The translations under genes and the position numbers were made by a program. This document shows, in pieces, positions 12,024-22,331 of a DNA stretch of 64,000 nt (its first letter is position 1; each line of letters starts with the position of its first letter). The notes below the pieces were generated by a model. The model saw nothing but the letters and a program-made list of their open reading frames with translations. It made no database searches and was not told the origin of the DNA. Source of the stretch: Branchiostoma belcheri (Eukaryota > Chordata > Leptocardii > Amphioxiformes > Branchiostomatidae); assembly GCF_001625305.1 (NCBI RefSeq), contig NW_017804342.1:1287830-1351829 (forward strand). The letters run 5' to 3'.

Positions 12024-13431
12024 CACGNNNNNNNNNNNNNNNNNNNNNNNNNNNNNNCGCGCGCAGAAGGACATACACACTTATACACAGTCTCAGACAA
12101 ACAGAAACACACACACACACTGTGACAAACACCACACATACACTTGCACAGAGTCACAGCTAAGGCTATATGAAATACTTGTAAAAAGACAGAATACTAG
12201 TATCTTACTATCTCCCTCTGTAGAACTCGACGTAGTCTGTCTCCGAGGTCCTCTCGACGAAGCGCAGGCAGGTCTTGGCCTCCCACTCCCTGATGGCGGC
12301 CCGGATCGCGACCAGCGCGTCAGGCAGGGCCTCTGGGAACAGACAGGACAGGGCGACACAGTTACATAATGTGGTAACATACCAGTCACATCCTCGTCCT
12401 GGCAATGCATTTAATGATTGGAAGATGAGTTTGCAAGGGTCCAGTTTTTTAGAATTTGCTGGCACGGAAGTACAGAGTCAACGGGCTTTGGAAGACATTG
12501 CAACTGTGAGCTGCGTAGTTACATTAACCCCTTAGCCCGGTTTGCTACTCATGACTACCATCCAACTTGACCTTAAGGCCGATCTGTGGCAACCAAATAC
12601 CCTTTCGAAAATTCTGCATTCAAATACCTACAAACGAAGCAAGTGTACAGGCAAACACACAGCAAATAGAGAAGGTAGATAGTAATGATTAATGATTAAA
12701 GGCATTCGGTACTTTTTTTACGGGGGGGGGGGTCTGCCGAACTTACGGAGACTGCAGTCGATGGTGTAGGGGATGATCCCCTTGGGCCAGCGGTGCGTCT
12801 CCAGTGCCGAGGCGGCGGACGCCACTTCGTTCCCCTGCTCCCTGTTCGTGATCTGAGCCCGGATGGCCCGGCGCTGGGCAGTCGTCAGTTTGATGTCTCC
12901 TTCGAACGTCGGGTCTTCTGGGCCGTGGCGAGGGCTGCCGTCTGTGGCTAGTAGAGTAAAAGAAAAAGAATGTCAATCTTGGTGTTTAAATCGGACGCTT
13001 GAAGTTAGATGTGCAAATGTAACAGGTCGCTCAGTGCAATTGCCAGCTAACCTGTACAAGCTTGAGAGGCGGCTGAAAAGAGTAGAAATTCGTCAAATAT
13101 AGAGATATAACATGCCAATGCTAATTGTTAACCTTTAATCCAAAAATAGAAAACACGCAGTCAATCCAAAGCTTTAAGACAGAAACACAATGCTGTACAA
13201 TCAATGCTGTACAGCATTTACAATCTATGATTTTATTTATAACGTGAACACTTATCTATACAAAACACAAAAGTGCCCTGGGCACGAGAACATACCTCCC
13301 TGAAACACGGCGAGGATCCGTTCGAAAGCGCCCATGTTGTCATTGCGCGTGCGCGGGTCGTTCTGCGCTTGACACGTCAGGCAGGCCGCCATCACCATGG
13401 CAACCACCTGTAGAACCCTCATCAGTTCCAT
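2311..13431 (-). CDS. Secreted astacin metalloprotease with ShK, PAN/apple, Thr-rich and F5/8C domains
   Basis: Zinc endopeptidase of the astacin (M12A) family, predicted secreted, 958 aa. Coding exons (minus): 13296-13431, 12747-12947, 12209-12332, 11625-11800, 11009-11224, 10568-10606, 10199-10306, 9717-9854, 9021-9143, 8541-8655, 7956-8155, 7270-7390, 6702-6832, 5901-6009, 5237-5376, 4772-4942, 4168-4315, 3535-3733, 3008-3146, 2311-2453. Seen: signal peptide (about 1-22), pro-region with the FEGD aspartate-switch motif (60-63), WPKGIIPY at the start of the protease, zinc motif HEIGHAVGFWHE (182-193), Met-turn SIMHY (237-241). Then two ShK six-Cys modules (about 298-379), three two-exon PAN/apple-like repeats (about 421-475, 526-595, 610-675) separated by Glu-rich or basic linkers, a Thr-rich mucin-like linker (693-749), an F5/8C domain (750-911) and an Asp/Gly/Pro-rich tail ending in Asp/Tyr. 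The catalytic residues are intact, so it is probably active. The adhesion modules suggest matrix or mucus targeting (inference). Confidence 0.9.
4486..4640 (+). mobile_element. tRNA-derived SINE, diverged
   Basis: A box TAGCCGAGTGG and B box GGTTCGATTCC at tRNA-like spacing, then a tail with ACACCACTTTCCTTACTACA. In the intron between astacin exons 4168-4315 and 4772-4942. Confidence 0.5.
5010..5222 (+). mobile_element. Common inverted-repeat element, partial copy A
   Basis: Carries the family core (CACCACAGGGTG, CAGCACCAGTTACCATGGTG, CCAGGTCATTGAC) and the right end GCGAAGGTAAGC. An A-rich insertion or expansion occupies 5112-5190. It ends 14 bp from the astacin exon 5237-5376. Confidence 0.6.
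5527..5762. repeat. Tandem repeat, about 40-bp units sharing the minisatellite core
   Basis: Five degenerate units of CCCTGTCCTTGGTGCTGAAT followed by CACACCAACAGGACTG. A single further unit lies at 3796-3842. Located in the astacin intron between exons 5237-5376 and 5901-6009. Confidence 0.7.
6425..6590 (+). mobile_element. tRNA-derived SINE
   Basis: The tRNA-like head has an A box (TGGCGTAGCGG), a B box (GGTTCGAGCCC) and a pairable acceptor stem (GTGGCGT with ATGCCAC). It is followed by the family tail TTGTGCCCTTGGGAAAGGCA. In the intron between astacin exons 5901-6009 and 6702-6832. The tail resembles the CTTGGGCAAGTCAC motif of L2/MIR-type elements. Confidence 0.65.
10357..10480 (+). mobile_element. 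tRNA-derived SINE, diverged
   Basis: B box GGTTCGAATCC followed by GTTGTGTCCTTGGGAAGGAA, the same tail as the copy at 6425. The A box is decayed. Confidence 0.5.
10785..10959. mobile_element. Common inverted-repeat element, palindromic copy B
   Basis: Two half-elements face each other. GTCCTGCAACTTGCTACATA leads into TACAGCACCAGTTACCATG, and CATGGTAACTGG leads back to AAGTTGCAGGAC. This is the only copy in the window with this head-to-head structure. It sits in the intron between exons 10568-10606 and 11009-11224. Confidence 0.55.
11960..12026. repeat. CA microsatellite next to an assembly gap
   Basis: (CA)n followed by 30 undetermined bases at 12028-12057. The gap is in the intron between astacin exons 11625-11800 and 12209-12332 and does not touch coding sequence. 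Confidence 0.95.
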
Positions 13432-14625
13432 CTGTCCTGTTGTCTTCCTATGTCAGGAGTTTCCTGTAAAAAAAGCATGCATGACTTAGATATATTGTAA
13501 TTGATTAAATAGCCTTTTTATTGTATCAAAGTGTGGCCTCATACAGAATATCAATATCTTTTATTTCTATCAATAAGCTTACTCAACTAAAAAGTACAGC
13601 AAAATCTTAAACAGTGAGACGTTTGAGCCCTGAAGAAATTATGACCGGCCATTCTAACTAGACAATGCTACCGGCGGACATGTACAGAAGTTAGACTTTG
13701 CCCAGCAGATTGACCCAACAGTCCGCTCCGAGTAAAATGCGTTCATGAGGAAAATATCAACATCCTAGCACCTTTCATATAAGTATCATATTTTGGTGTA
13801 CACTTTTTGCCATATAGGATTTTCAGCCAATCAACACAGGTCCATTGCCGCCCCGCCACAAGATAGCCGAATTCTTTACGACAGACCCACAACTGTCCCA
13901 AGAATACGTATCTCCCTGTCGTAACCCTGTCTCACGACAAAGTGCCCTCAGTGAATGCCGCAAGTCATCGTTCTTGTTTTGAGGAAAGTGTGACCAGCGC
14001 AGTTAGGTTTTGTCAACAAATGTATAATCGGCAGTGTGGTCTGTTTGTTCCTTACGTAAGCTCAAAGATCATCTCAACAAGAGTACAATGACCACGTGTT
14101 ACAGATACGACGGTTTGGTTTCTAAATTTTCTCAGTTGACTTCAAAAATCTTAAAAAAAAAAACAAGTTATTTAGATCAGTTAGAGAGAGGGGCATGGTT
14201 GGTGTGAGTGACGTCACAGGTTGTGTGAGTGACGTCACACCAGGACAGAACAATGCCACGAAGTTTGACGGATTAACAACCTGTTTGTTTGACGAGTCTT
14301 TTATACTGTTTGATCAGCAGGTCGACCTCAAAAGATTACGCGGAGTCTCTGATGTGTTAGGTATACGTAAGTAGAAAGAAATTTTATAAACCAGTCTGTG
14401 ATCATCATAAGGCTTGGATTTTTCTTTTCTAGGGTGAAAACTAATAGCCTACCCCAGGCCTTCCTATGGGGTACGTATCGTAGAATTCGGTAAAAAAAAA
14501 GGGAAGTATAATTGGCCAGGAGAGCCAGTCCACGGGAAGGTTATTTCCCCCCTCCGACACGGGTAAATGACCTCTCCGGTGGCCAAACTTCCCTGGCGAA
14601 TTATTCTCCCTATTTGGCTAAATTT

Positions 14626-14728
14626 TACTAATCTCCAAACAGATCTTTCGGTGAGGGGAAGACAGTATCAAATTGGCCAGACTGATACTGTCTTCCCCCC
14701 ACGTACCGAAAGATCTGCTTGGAGATTA
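14626..14728. repeat. Inverted-repeat element with AATCTCCAARCAGATC ends
   Basis: The left arm (14626-14670) and right arm (14684-14728) pair over AATCTCCAAACAGATCTTTC and GATACTGTCTTCCCC. Related ends occur at 11396-11487 (two-ended copy), 17369-17385 and 23565-23580, so this is a dispersed family. Confidence 0.6.
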
Positions 14729-15044
14729 AAATTTTACTGCTTTTGAACCCGCGTTGTTAGTCTGGTAGAGACCAGTGAAAACCTACTCCCATGTCCCATA
14801 CTGTCCACACAACTACAGCGGGGCGTGTACATGTACCTGTAGTACAGGTGAGATTTCCCCGACGGCCGCCGGACAGCCGACCGGATGTACGTGCGTCTGA
14901 TCATTTCCGACGATTCGACGCGAGTTTCCGCTGGTTACGAAGTAATTGTGTGCAGCGTATTAACGCCATCCTGTTTTTATCCTTCAACAAATACTGCATG
15001 TTGACCCTTTTCGTTGTCCTGCCGTGAGAGATCTTCGCCGTCGA

Positions 15045-15306
15045 AAACATTCGATCAGTAACGGTGTATGGAACAGGGGTTTGGACGTGTTCGATCAGGA
15101 ACGGTAATTATAGAACAGGGGGTCGACGTGTTCGATCGGGAACGGTAATTTTTATAGAACACTGAGGGTTTCGACGTGTTCGATCAGGAACGGTATATAG
15201 AACTAGAAGCAGGGATTCGAGGTGTTCGATCAGGAACGGTATATAGAACAGGGGTTTCGACGTTTTCGATCAGGAACGGTATTAGAACAGGGGGTTCGAC
15301 GCGTCC
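15045..15306. repeat. Tandem repeat, six 40-48-bp units
   Basis: Units start TTCGATCAGGAACGGTA and end GAACAGGGGTTTCGACG. The array is bracketed by a direct repeat, ATTAACGCCATCCTGTTTTT, at about 14960 and 15309. Lies in intron 1 of the astacin gene. Confidence 0.75.
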
Positions 15307-16215
15307 GATTAACGCCATCCTGTTTTTGTCGGAAGGTGCGACCCAGGGGGTTGATCTTGGTCTTGGGGCGCCGAAAATCCGGCGATATCAGCTAAAAACC
15401 TTAATCTGATTAAAGCTGCGGTTAGCAAGCAGGATTGAGATTTTGCTGGCAGGTTTCTTAGATACCGCCCTGCTGTGTTGTTGTTTTGTCTTGAAGTTTT
15501 TTAAGGGTCGTTCCAAGAAAGGGTGCACCTATAGCCCTTAATTTCTATATCCGGGCACGCGACGACAGCCCATATACACGTAGAGTCAGCGATTTCGTGC
15601 AAGCAAAACATGGCAATAAACTGATAAACTAGATCAACAAATTAACTGTTCAAAGTTAGATTTAGTGACCAATTATAGCAACGTCCCTTTCCATACATGG
15701 CCGTACATATCTACTCATCTGGCGCCTGCCAAATCGTATTGACACCGTGTCCCTGACACCTGGGCGGCCCCTGAGCTACCCCGATGTTTGCCGACCTAAG
15801 ATAGCACAGTTACACCAGACTGGCTCAAAGATAACGCAAAACATGTGGAAAACGCCTCAAGAAAAAAATGGCACAACCTCCAAAAATTGGCCTTATCGCC
15901 AACTTCCCGAGGCAAGAGCGGCTTTAAGTTGGTACACAATCACAAAGACTTCTGCCCACAACGGACGGCAACTTTTGTATTCTTTCCACAAGATTTCCCT
16001 TCATAAAGACAGAAACATTGGTTTCTCACCTTTTGACTGTTTGTAGAATGGCTGGCCAGAAAACCAGGTACAGGTAGAAATACTTGTTGCACTCCTGCAA
16101 AGTCGTCTATGTGAGCCTTTCTTGTAGGTAAGAAGTCTTCTGTAGCACTTTAACTCGGTCTTTGTCCTTTGGTCGATCTCCTCAAGTTGTTTGAAGACTC
16201 GAGTCGCCGGTCTGA

Positions 16216-16223
16216 TTTATATA
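16216..16223 (-). promoter_or_regulatory. TATA box of the astacin gene
   Basis: Reads TATATAAA on the minus strand, about 190 bp upstream of the donor that ends the non-coding first exon. It is flanked by GC-richer sequence, as expected for a focused promoter. The start site near 16190 is inferred from spacing only. Confidence 0.5.
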
Positions 16224-17930
16224 GCCATTATCTAGGATGACGTCACTGTCCCCATTGTTTAGGGCATGCAGATCGCTCTACCTGATTTCGGACGAGATCA
16301 TTTACATATAGGGGTGGTCAGGGTGAACCACAAAGGTGCAGTGTCACCGGAAGAACAGATGTAAATACCATGAGTCACTTCGTGTGTCGTGGAAAGGGTA
16401 AGGGGTTGAGCGAACAAGGATAATTGAAGGCTATGCATATTCCCTCAAAGGAAAGCGCACAAACTTTCTAAACAAGTTGAGAAATCGCTTGTAAAAATTT
16501 TCAAAGTTTAAAAAGTTAAACATCCTCCACACATAAAAAGTATATGAAAAAGCAACCCCCATTGTCACCAAGTGTAGGATTCCATCAAACCTAGGGCAAA
16601 ACAAAGGCTTCAGCAGCATAAGTAATGGGTTTCCTGTGCCGTGACTGTACTGGGAATAGACCCATGATATCACAAAGGCACAGCTAATGCAATGTCATGT
16701 TACCGGAGCTTGAACTTCAAGGAAAAGTTTATAAGGATGTTTCCTCTGGTTTTCTCATGATTAAAACGACAGGTACCCGTATCCGTAGTCGACGTCTCTT
16801 ACCGCGAACTAGACCCTACCAGGCTTCGAAAGCGACTGGAAAGAGTAGATATTGGCCAAATAGACAGATAACATGTCAGGGGACTTGGTTTGCCTTAAGT
16901 AGTACAGAGAGGCAAACTGTACTCCTTCCACTGTCTTCTACCGCCCTGACCGAGAGCTATCTCGTAGTCTAATAAACAGGTAGATATAGAGAATATATAT
17001 TGAATATATATTGACCGTTTCCAAAATCATATCCAGTTGCTTGACTAACTATTTTTGGCGTATCGGATTACCTGGATGTCTAACCTTCACTGACGTAGAT
17101 ATAGAGAACGTTTCTGTGAAAAGCTCATTCTTTTATAGCCACAAATGAATTAAATACTATCATCCAGACGAGACAAATACTCACTGTGATAACATTGTGA
17201 AAACGTTAGTTTATGTTTATTTGATAAAGGTTACATCCTGACTAGTACGGTACAGTCACTGTAGGGTGACGGATATATATGTGACCATACCATGTATGAT
17301 ACCGGTAGACGAAGTGACCACAGTAATTTCCAAGCAGCAATGGCAAGGCAGTATCCATTAGCCACCGTATGATCTGCTTGGAGATTATGATCACAGGATT
17401 CTAGACAAAGTTATTTTCATTAACATTTTCACACGATGTGTCATATAAACATCACTTTTCAATGCCGCGAAATCGACGTCCGGTGGGCTCAAGAAAGAAA
17501 AGAAAAAACAACAATTACAACACGAAAAGGATGTTCCACTTTTGTGGGTTGCTATATATACTTCGGAGTAACCTACCGGAAAACGGAATTTGTGCAGTCA
17601 AGATTGTGGAATTCATAGGAAACTGGTCATGTAAATAGCCTGATTACTGGTTATTTTGGTCCTTAACCAAACCAAGATGGGAAGAGGATGTGACTTTTAA
17701 GTTCTCGGAGGCATGTTTGAGAGTTGTCAATCAAAAGTTTTGCACACAACAATGAACTCTCGTCCGTAGGCGTAACCCTCGCGAGATCGCACGAGACTTG
17801 GGGACCCGGAAGTAACTTAGCGCATCGAAACCACGAGAGAAGTGGTTACGCAGTTTGCACTCAATCGCGCCGATTTTCCCTGTTTTTCGTCGTTTTACAG
17901 CTCCTTTGACACTTTTGTCAGTTGCGCACG
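16224..17930. other. Head-to-head intergenic region between astacin and seven-pass genes
   Basis: About 1.7 kb between the two divergent starts. It contains dispersed repeat fragments (16813-16880, 17010-17095, 17369-17385). No TATA box was seen for the plus-strand gene. TCTCGCGAGA-like CTCGCGAGATCGC lies near 17777, about 150 bp before the ATG, and could be a core promoter motif. Confidence 0.4.
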
Positions 17931-20900
17931 ATGCAGTCAGAGTCAGAAACCGAGGAAAGACGTTTCAGTGACCTGACCAAACCGCGCCACGCAACCCAAC
18001 AGACAGCTATCGGTCCGGTAAGTTACCGCACTGTCCAGCTCTAGGGAATTTAACATTGTAGACTTTCCTCTTCAAAATTATAGACAGGATTTTTTCATGA
18101 GTTGATTTAGAGTCTAACTACTCTCTTGGACGTTTTAGCTAGTTTTGTGTTATATATTTCTTTTGTAAAATAATTACCGAGTGTACACTGACTTTGTCAC
18201 GTACACATGTTACTTTTATCAAGGGTCACGTGTAAGCCTTGGAACAGGAAGGGGTGTTAACACTGCATTCTCTGAGTTCCTCTTCCTTTTGTACTTGTAA
18301 AATAACATTAACGTGTTGGCTGTACAAGTAAAACACTACATAGTATCTGCATAGTATCAGAAAACAAGAAGTTTTGTAGACCATCCTCATCATGTGTATT
18401 ATAACATTTGGCTAATCCAGCCTTGGTGTTTACTTAAACTAACAGGTGTGTTCTCACCCTACATACACGCCCATTATACATGTATGTCAGACTCAATAAC
18501 AACCACCGTTTGCCCATGTAAGCAGGATATTGTGTGAGATTCCGTTGCTCAAAGGTTTGGAGAGTGATTGTAACATTTTCTTAATAGCACATATACTGAG
18601 AAACTAAAGAAAAATAAGGGTGTAGAAATAGTTTAAGCTGTTGTAAAATGCCTGACCACAAAAACACGCAAGTAGCATACGTCAATGTTTAGGTAAAGTA
18701 CAAAGTACAAGGTTGGTTCGAAAGGCTAAAAAACATGGGCCTCTGATGGTCATGGCAGTTTGGAAGACATCAGCCAAGTTTGAAGTTTGCTGAGTCACTA
18801 CTGACAGTATTAAAAGCTGAGCATATTTGGATTTCTTCCAGCTTTACATATTTTTCCTTCTGTCTGTGTTTGTGATGTTTTATGTTTGTGGTTCAAGCAA
18901 CAATGCAATAGAGTACATGTTTGCAGACATGCTAATATATACCAGCTATCTGTATTTCCCTGTCCCTCACAATATTTCCCTGTCCCTGACTGTGTTTCCC
19001 TGTCTCATACTATATTTCCCTGTCCCTGACTGTGTTTCCCTACCCCTAACTACATTTCCCTGTCCCTGGTGCTTACTATATTTCCCTGTCCCAGGTGCTG
19101 ACTGTGTTTCCCTGACCCTAACAATATTTTCCTGCCCCTGGCTGTTTCCCTAGGCCTGTGACGGACCCTAACAATATTTTCCTGCCCCTGATGCTTATCA
19201 TATTTCCCTGTCCCTGATGCTGACTGTGTTTCCCTGTCTCACACTACTAGAGTACTACATTTCCCTGTCCCTGACTTTGTTTCCCTGTCCCTTGCTATAA
19301 TTCCCTGTCCCTGGTGCTGACTGTGTTACCCTGTCCCTGGTGCTGACTGTGTTTCCCTGACCCTAACAACATTTCCCTGCCCCTGGTGCTTACTGTGTTT
19401 CCCTGTCCCTGGTGCTGACTGTGTTACCCTGTCACTGGTGCTGAATGTGTTTCCGTGACCCTAACAATATTTCCCTGTCCCTGGTGCTGAGTGTGTTTCC
19501 CTGTCCCTTACTATATTTCCCTGTCCCTGGTGCTGACTGTGTTTCCCTGACCCTAACAATATTTCTATGTCCCTGGTGCTTACGATATTTCCCTGCCCCT
19601 TGTGCTAACTGTGTTTTCCTGTCCCTGTTGCTGACTGTATTTCCGTGTTTTGTACCATATTTTCCTGTCCCTGGTGCTGACTGTGTTTCCCTGTCCCTGT
19701 CTCTAACCACGTTTCCCTGTCCCTGACTGCGTTTCCCTGTCTCAGACGATATTTCCCTGTCCCTGACTGTGTAACTGATGCAGATTTCTCCTCCCTCCCC
19801 CAGACCAGGTCCTGTGGTTCTCTGGAGAAACATGAGCTGTTTTTCCTGGTCCTGACCATCCTTGGTCTGATGGGTACCCTAGGACTCACCATCTACAGAC
19901 TTGCCAAAATCACCAGTGTAGATGCTGAAACTGCAGACTTTACCTTTGCACTGGTCCTGATCATCAATACAGGTGGGGGATTTCTTTTATGAATAGTATA
20001 TACTCAGCCTACATGTAATGTGATAAAACAAATCATTACCTTTTTTATAACTGTTTAATACTCTCACAAAGTGAATGAATTGCACCAAGGGGAGTTAAGA
20101 TTTGTTTTTTTCAACAAATTGATTCAATTTGGCCATAGCTACTTCTAATAAATCAAAACAAATTCTTAAGTATTGCTGTCTTTTGTGGCTGTTTTCAAAA
20201 CAACAACAAAAACTGGAGAGCATTGTTTTTGTTCTGTCTCTTCCTCTTCTTCTCCAAACACATAAGGTCAATGACCACCATGTCACCATGGTAACTGGTG
20301 CTGTAGCAGAAACCCTGCGCCACTATGTTATGTTTATTAGTTATGACGTCACGGGTCACGAGGTACCCGTCCCCCAGTCCTAAGATCGACTCCATGTGTG
20401 AAGCCATGTTGTGATTAAATGCTGTTCGCATCCAAGTGCATCTCGCGTCCTCGATGCTTTGTAGTTGGTCCTTGGTCACTTAGTGATGCTGTGGTCTTGG
20501 TTTACATTATGTAGCAAGGTTGTAGCATTATGTAGGGCTGATCACCATATCTTGTATGAGTTTGAGTAGTGCAGGAGTTTGTTGGGCTAGACCATGTGAA
20601 GGTAAACATTATGCAATACATGTACTAGTAGTTACCTTTCTAGTTAACAATTGTATGATGTAAGTTTTTTGGTCCAACACAAAAAGTTCTCTCACCTAAA
20701 GCTTTTGACCAGTCACTCTGGTCTTCCTCAGAGTGACTGGTTGAAGGCTTTAGGTGAGAGAACTTTTTATGTCAGACTAAAAGTTTTAACTTTAAACATG
20801 TAACTACACTGTGTATCAACACAGACAAACTTTCATGATAATGTATGATTGTCTATCCATATCTTTATCCAATATTATGATACATAATTTTCTCTCAACA

Positions 20901-22300
20901 TGCAGTTGCGTGCATGATCTTTGTTGTCCATGGCCTGATGCGGGAGCGGCCCTACGAGGTTGCCATCTTCATCATTGCAGATGTCATTGTTCTCATCTAC
21001 TGTATCGTCAACTACGCAGAGAAGCCAAGATTTGATGATGCCACAGAACATGCCGTCAAGTTGGTGTGTAGAAGGTTTCATTAACTTGAAAAGTTAAGTT
21101 AATAATGCAGTCTTTTATGTGACATGTATATGTCAACTTGCCATAGATTCTAACATTTTGCACTTCATTTTTTTACTAGCTGTCATTTTTCTAATTCAAC
21201 TTCAACAACTCCTGCTTAAAGATATTTAAATTTATTTTGCATTCTGAAATTGCCAGACATGTTGTGGATAGAATGGAATAGAAGTCAAAAAAATGTGACT
21301 ACGGTATTATCAGGGTTTTAGAGATGTTAGTTATCTAATAAGTTGTACACATCAGATCACCTAAATTCACTTGGTAAATTACATAATGAGAAATGAACCT
21401 GTTCTCCAACTCAAAAGAAATTGACTCACCAGAATTTTCAACCAAATATTGTAGTCTTTGTAAGCTATCTGACCCAAGTGCTGTGGACATGTAATTTTTT
21501 CCTAACACCTGATGTCAGCAATGGTTTGAAGCTTCTAAGTTGTACATTGTGTTTTTATCTCGGCCGCCTGAGCGGCCGAGGTATTGTGCTCCAAAATATG
21601 TACGTTGGATCGTGTTTTCGACCGTGAAAAAAACCCCAATGAAACCAATTACTCTGCGTGTATACTTTACTTTGTGGGGTCGAGCTACCGGATGATAGTG
21701 TCGTTATTCTTATACAACGAAGTTGCTAAAAAAGAGGAAATGCTGTTTACCACAAAACCATTGTTTTATATCATAGTATGCATTTAAGGTTCTAGAATTT
21801 CGCTAATAGCTGCGGTAATTGGACCAATAAATCAATGACATAAATTATGTACATTAACCTTCCATATTTGCTTAAGTCGCAAGATGTCGCTTTTGATTGG
21901 TGAATAAATCACTGTGACGCACGTAAATATTCACTTGAAATGAGAAATTACCGCCCAACAAAACGGACCATTAGATTCCCAGTGCTGTATTACTCTTTTG
22001 TTCTTGTGGTCAACTTGTTTTCTTTGCTTGAATCGCGTAAAAGACCAAGGAAAATACAATGAAATCGGCAATCGCCGAGCCGCGCCGATCTGCAGCCGCC
22101 ATCTTGGATTTTTTGGGAAAGCTGCAATTTGGCCCAAACCGCTAGAGGGGGCGAATTAAAATGTTTAATATATTCGGTCTGAAGTTTTAGTAGCTCTAGC
22201 AGTAGAGGAGAAGTTTGATAATGCATAGAACGGATAAAATAGAATAAAAATTAAATGAAATAAAAATAAAACAGAATAAAAAATAAAAATGAAAATAAAT

Positions 22301-22331
<31 letters not shown>

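Larger units (their letters stand above)
13432..16190 (-). other. 5' UTR of the astacin gene: non-coding exon 1 and large first intron
   Basis: A splice acceptor at 13464-13465 starts the exon that carries 32 nt of 5' UTR and then the ATG at 13431. A strong donor (AAAAG then GTGAG) ends an upstream exon at 16030. That exon runs back to about 16190, roughly 25-30 bp downstream of a TATA box. The intron between (13466-16029) holds no coding exon I can find. It contains an inverted-repeat element (14626-14728), a tandem repeat (15045-15306) and CRE-like TGACGTCA motifs near 14208 and 14230. Confidence 0.6.

Noticed and set aside
11730-12410. Several long open frames rich in His/Thr or Cys/Val on both strands
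   Set aside because: They translate the CA microsatellite and the N gap; the real content is an astacin intron and exon 12209-12332.
15045-15306. CRISPR-like regularly spaced repeats
   Set aside because: The units are contiguous and degenerate with no unique spacers, and the genome is clearly eukaryotic.
19432-19892. Open frames over the minisatellite, both strands
   Set aside because: Repeat-derived translations; only the coding exon 19804-19972 is supported.
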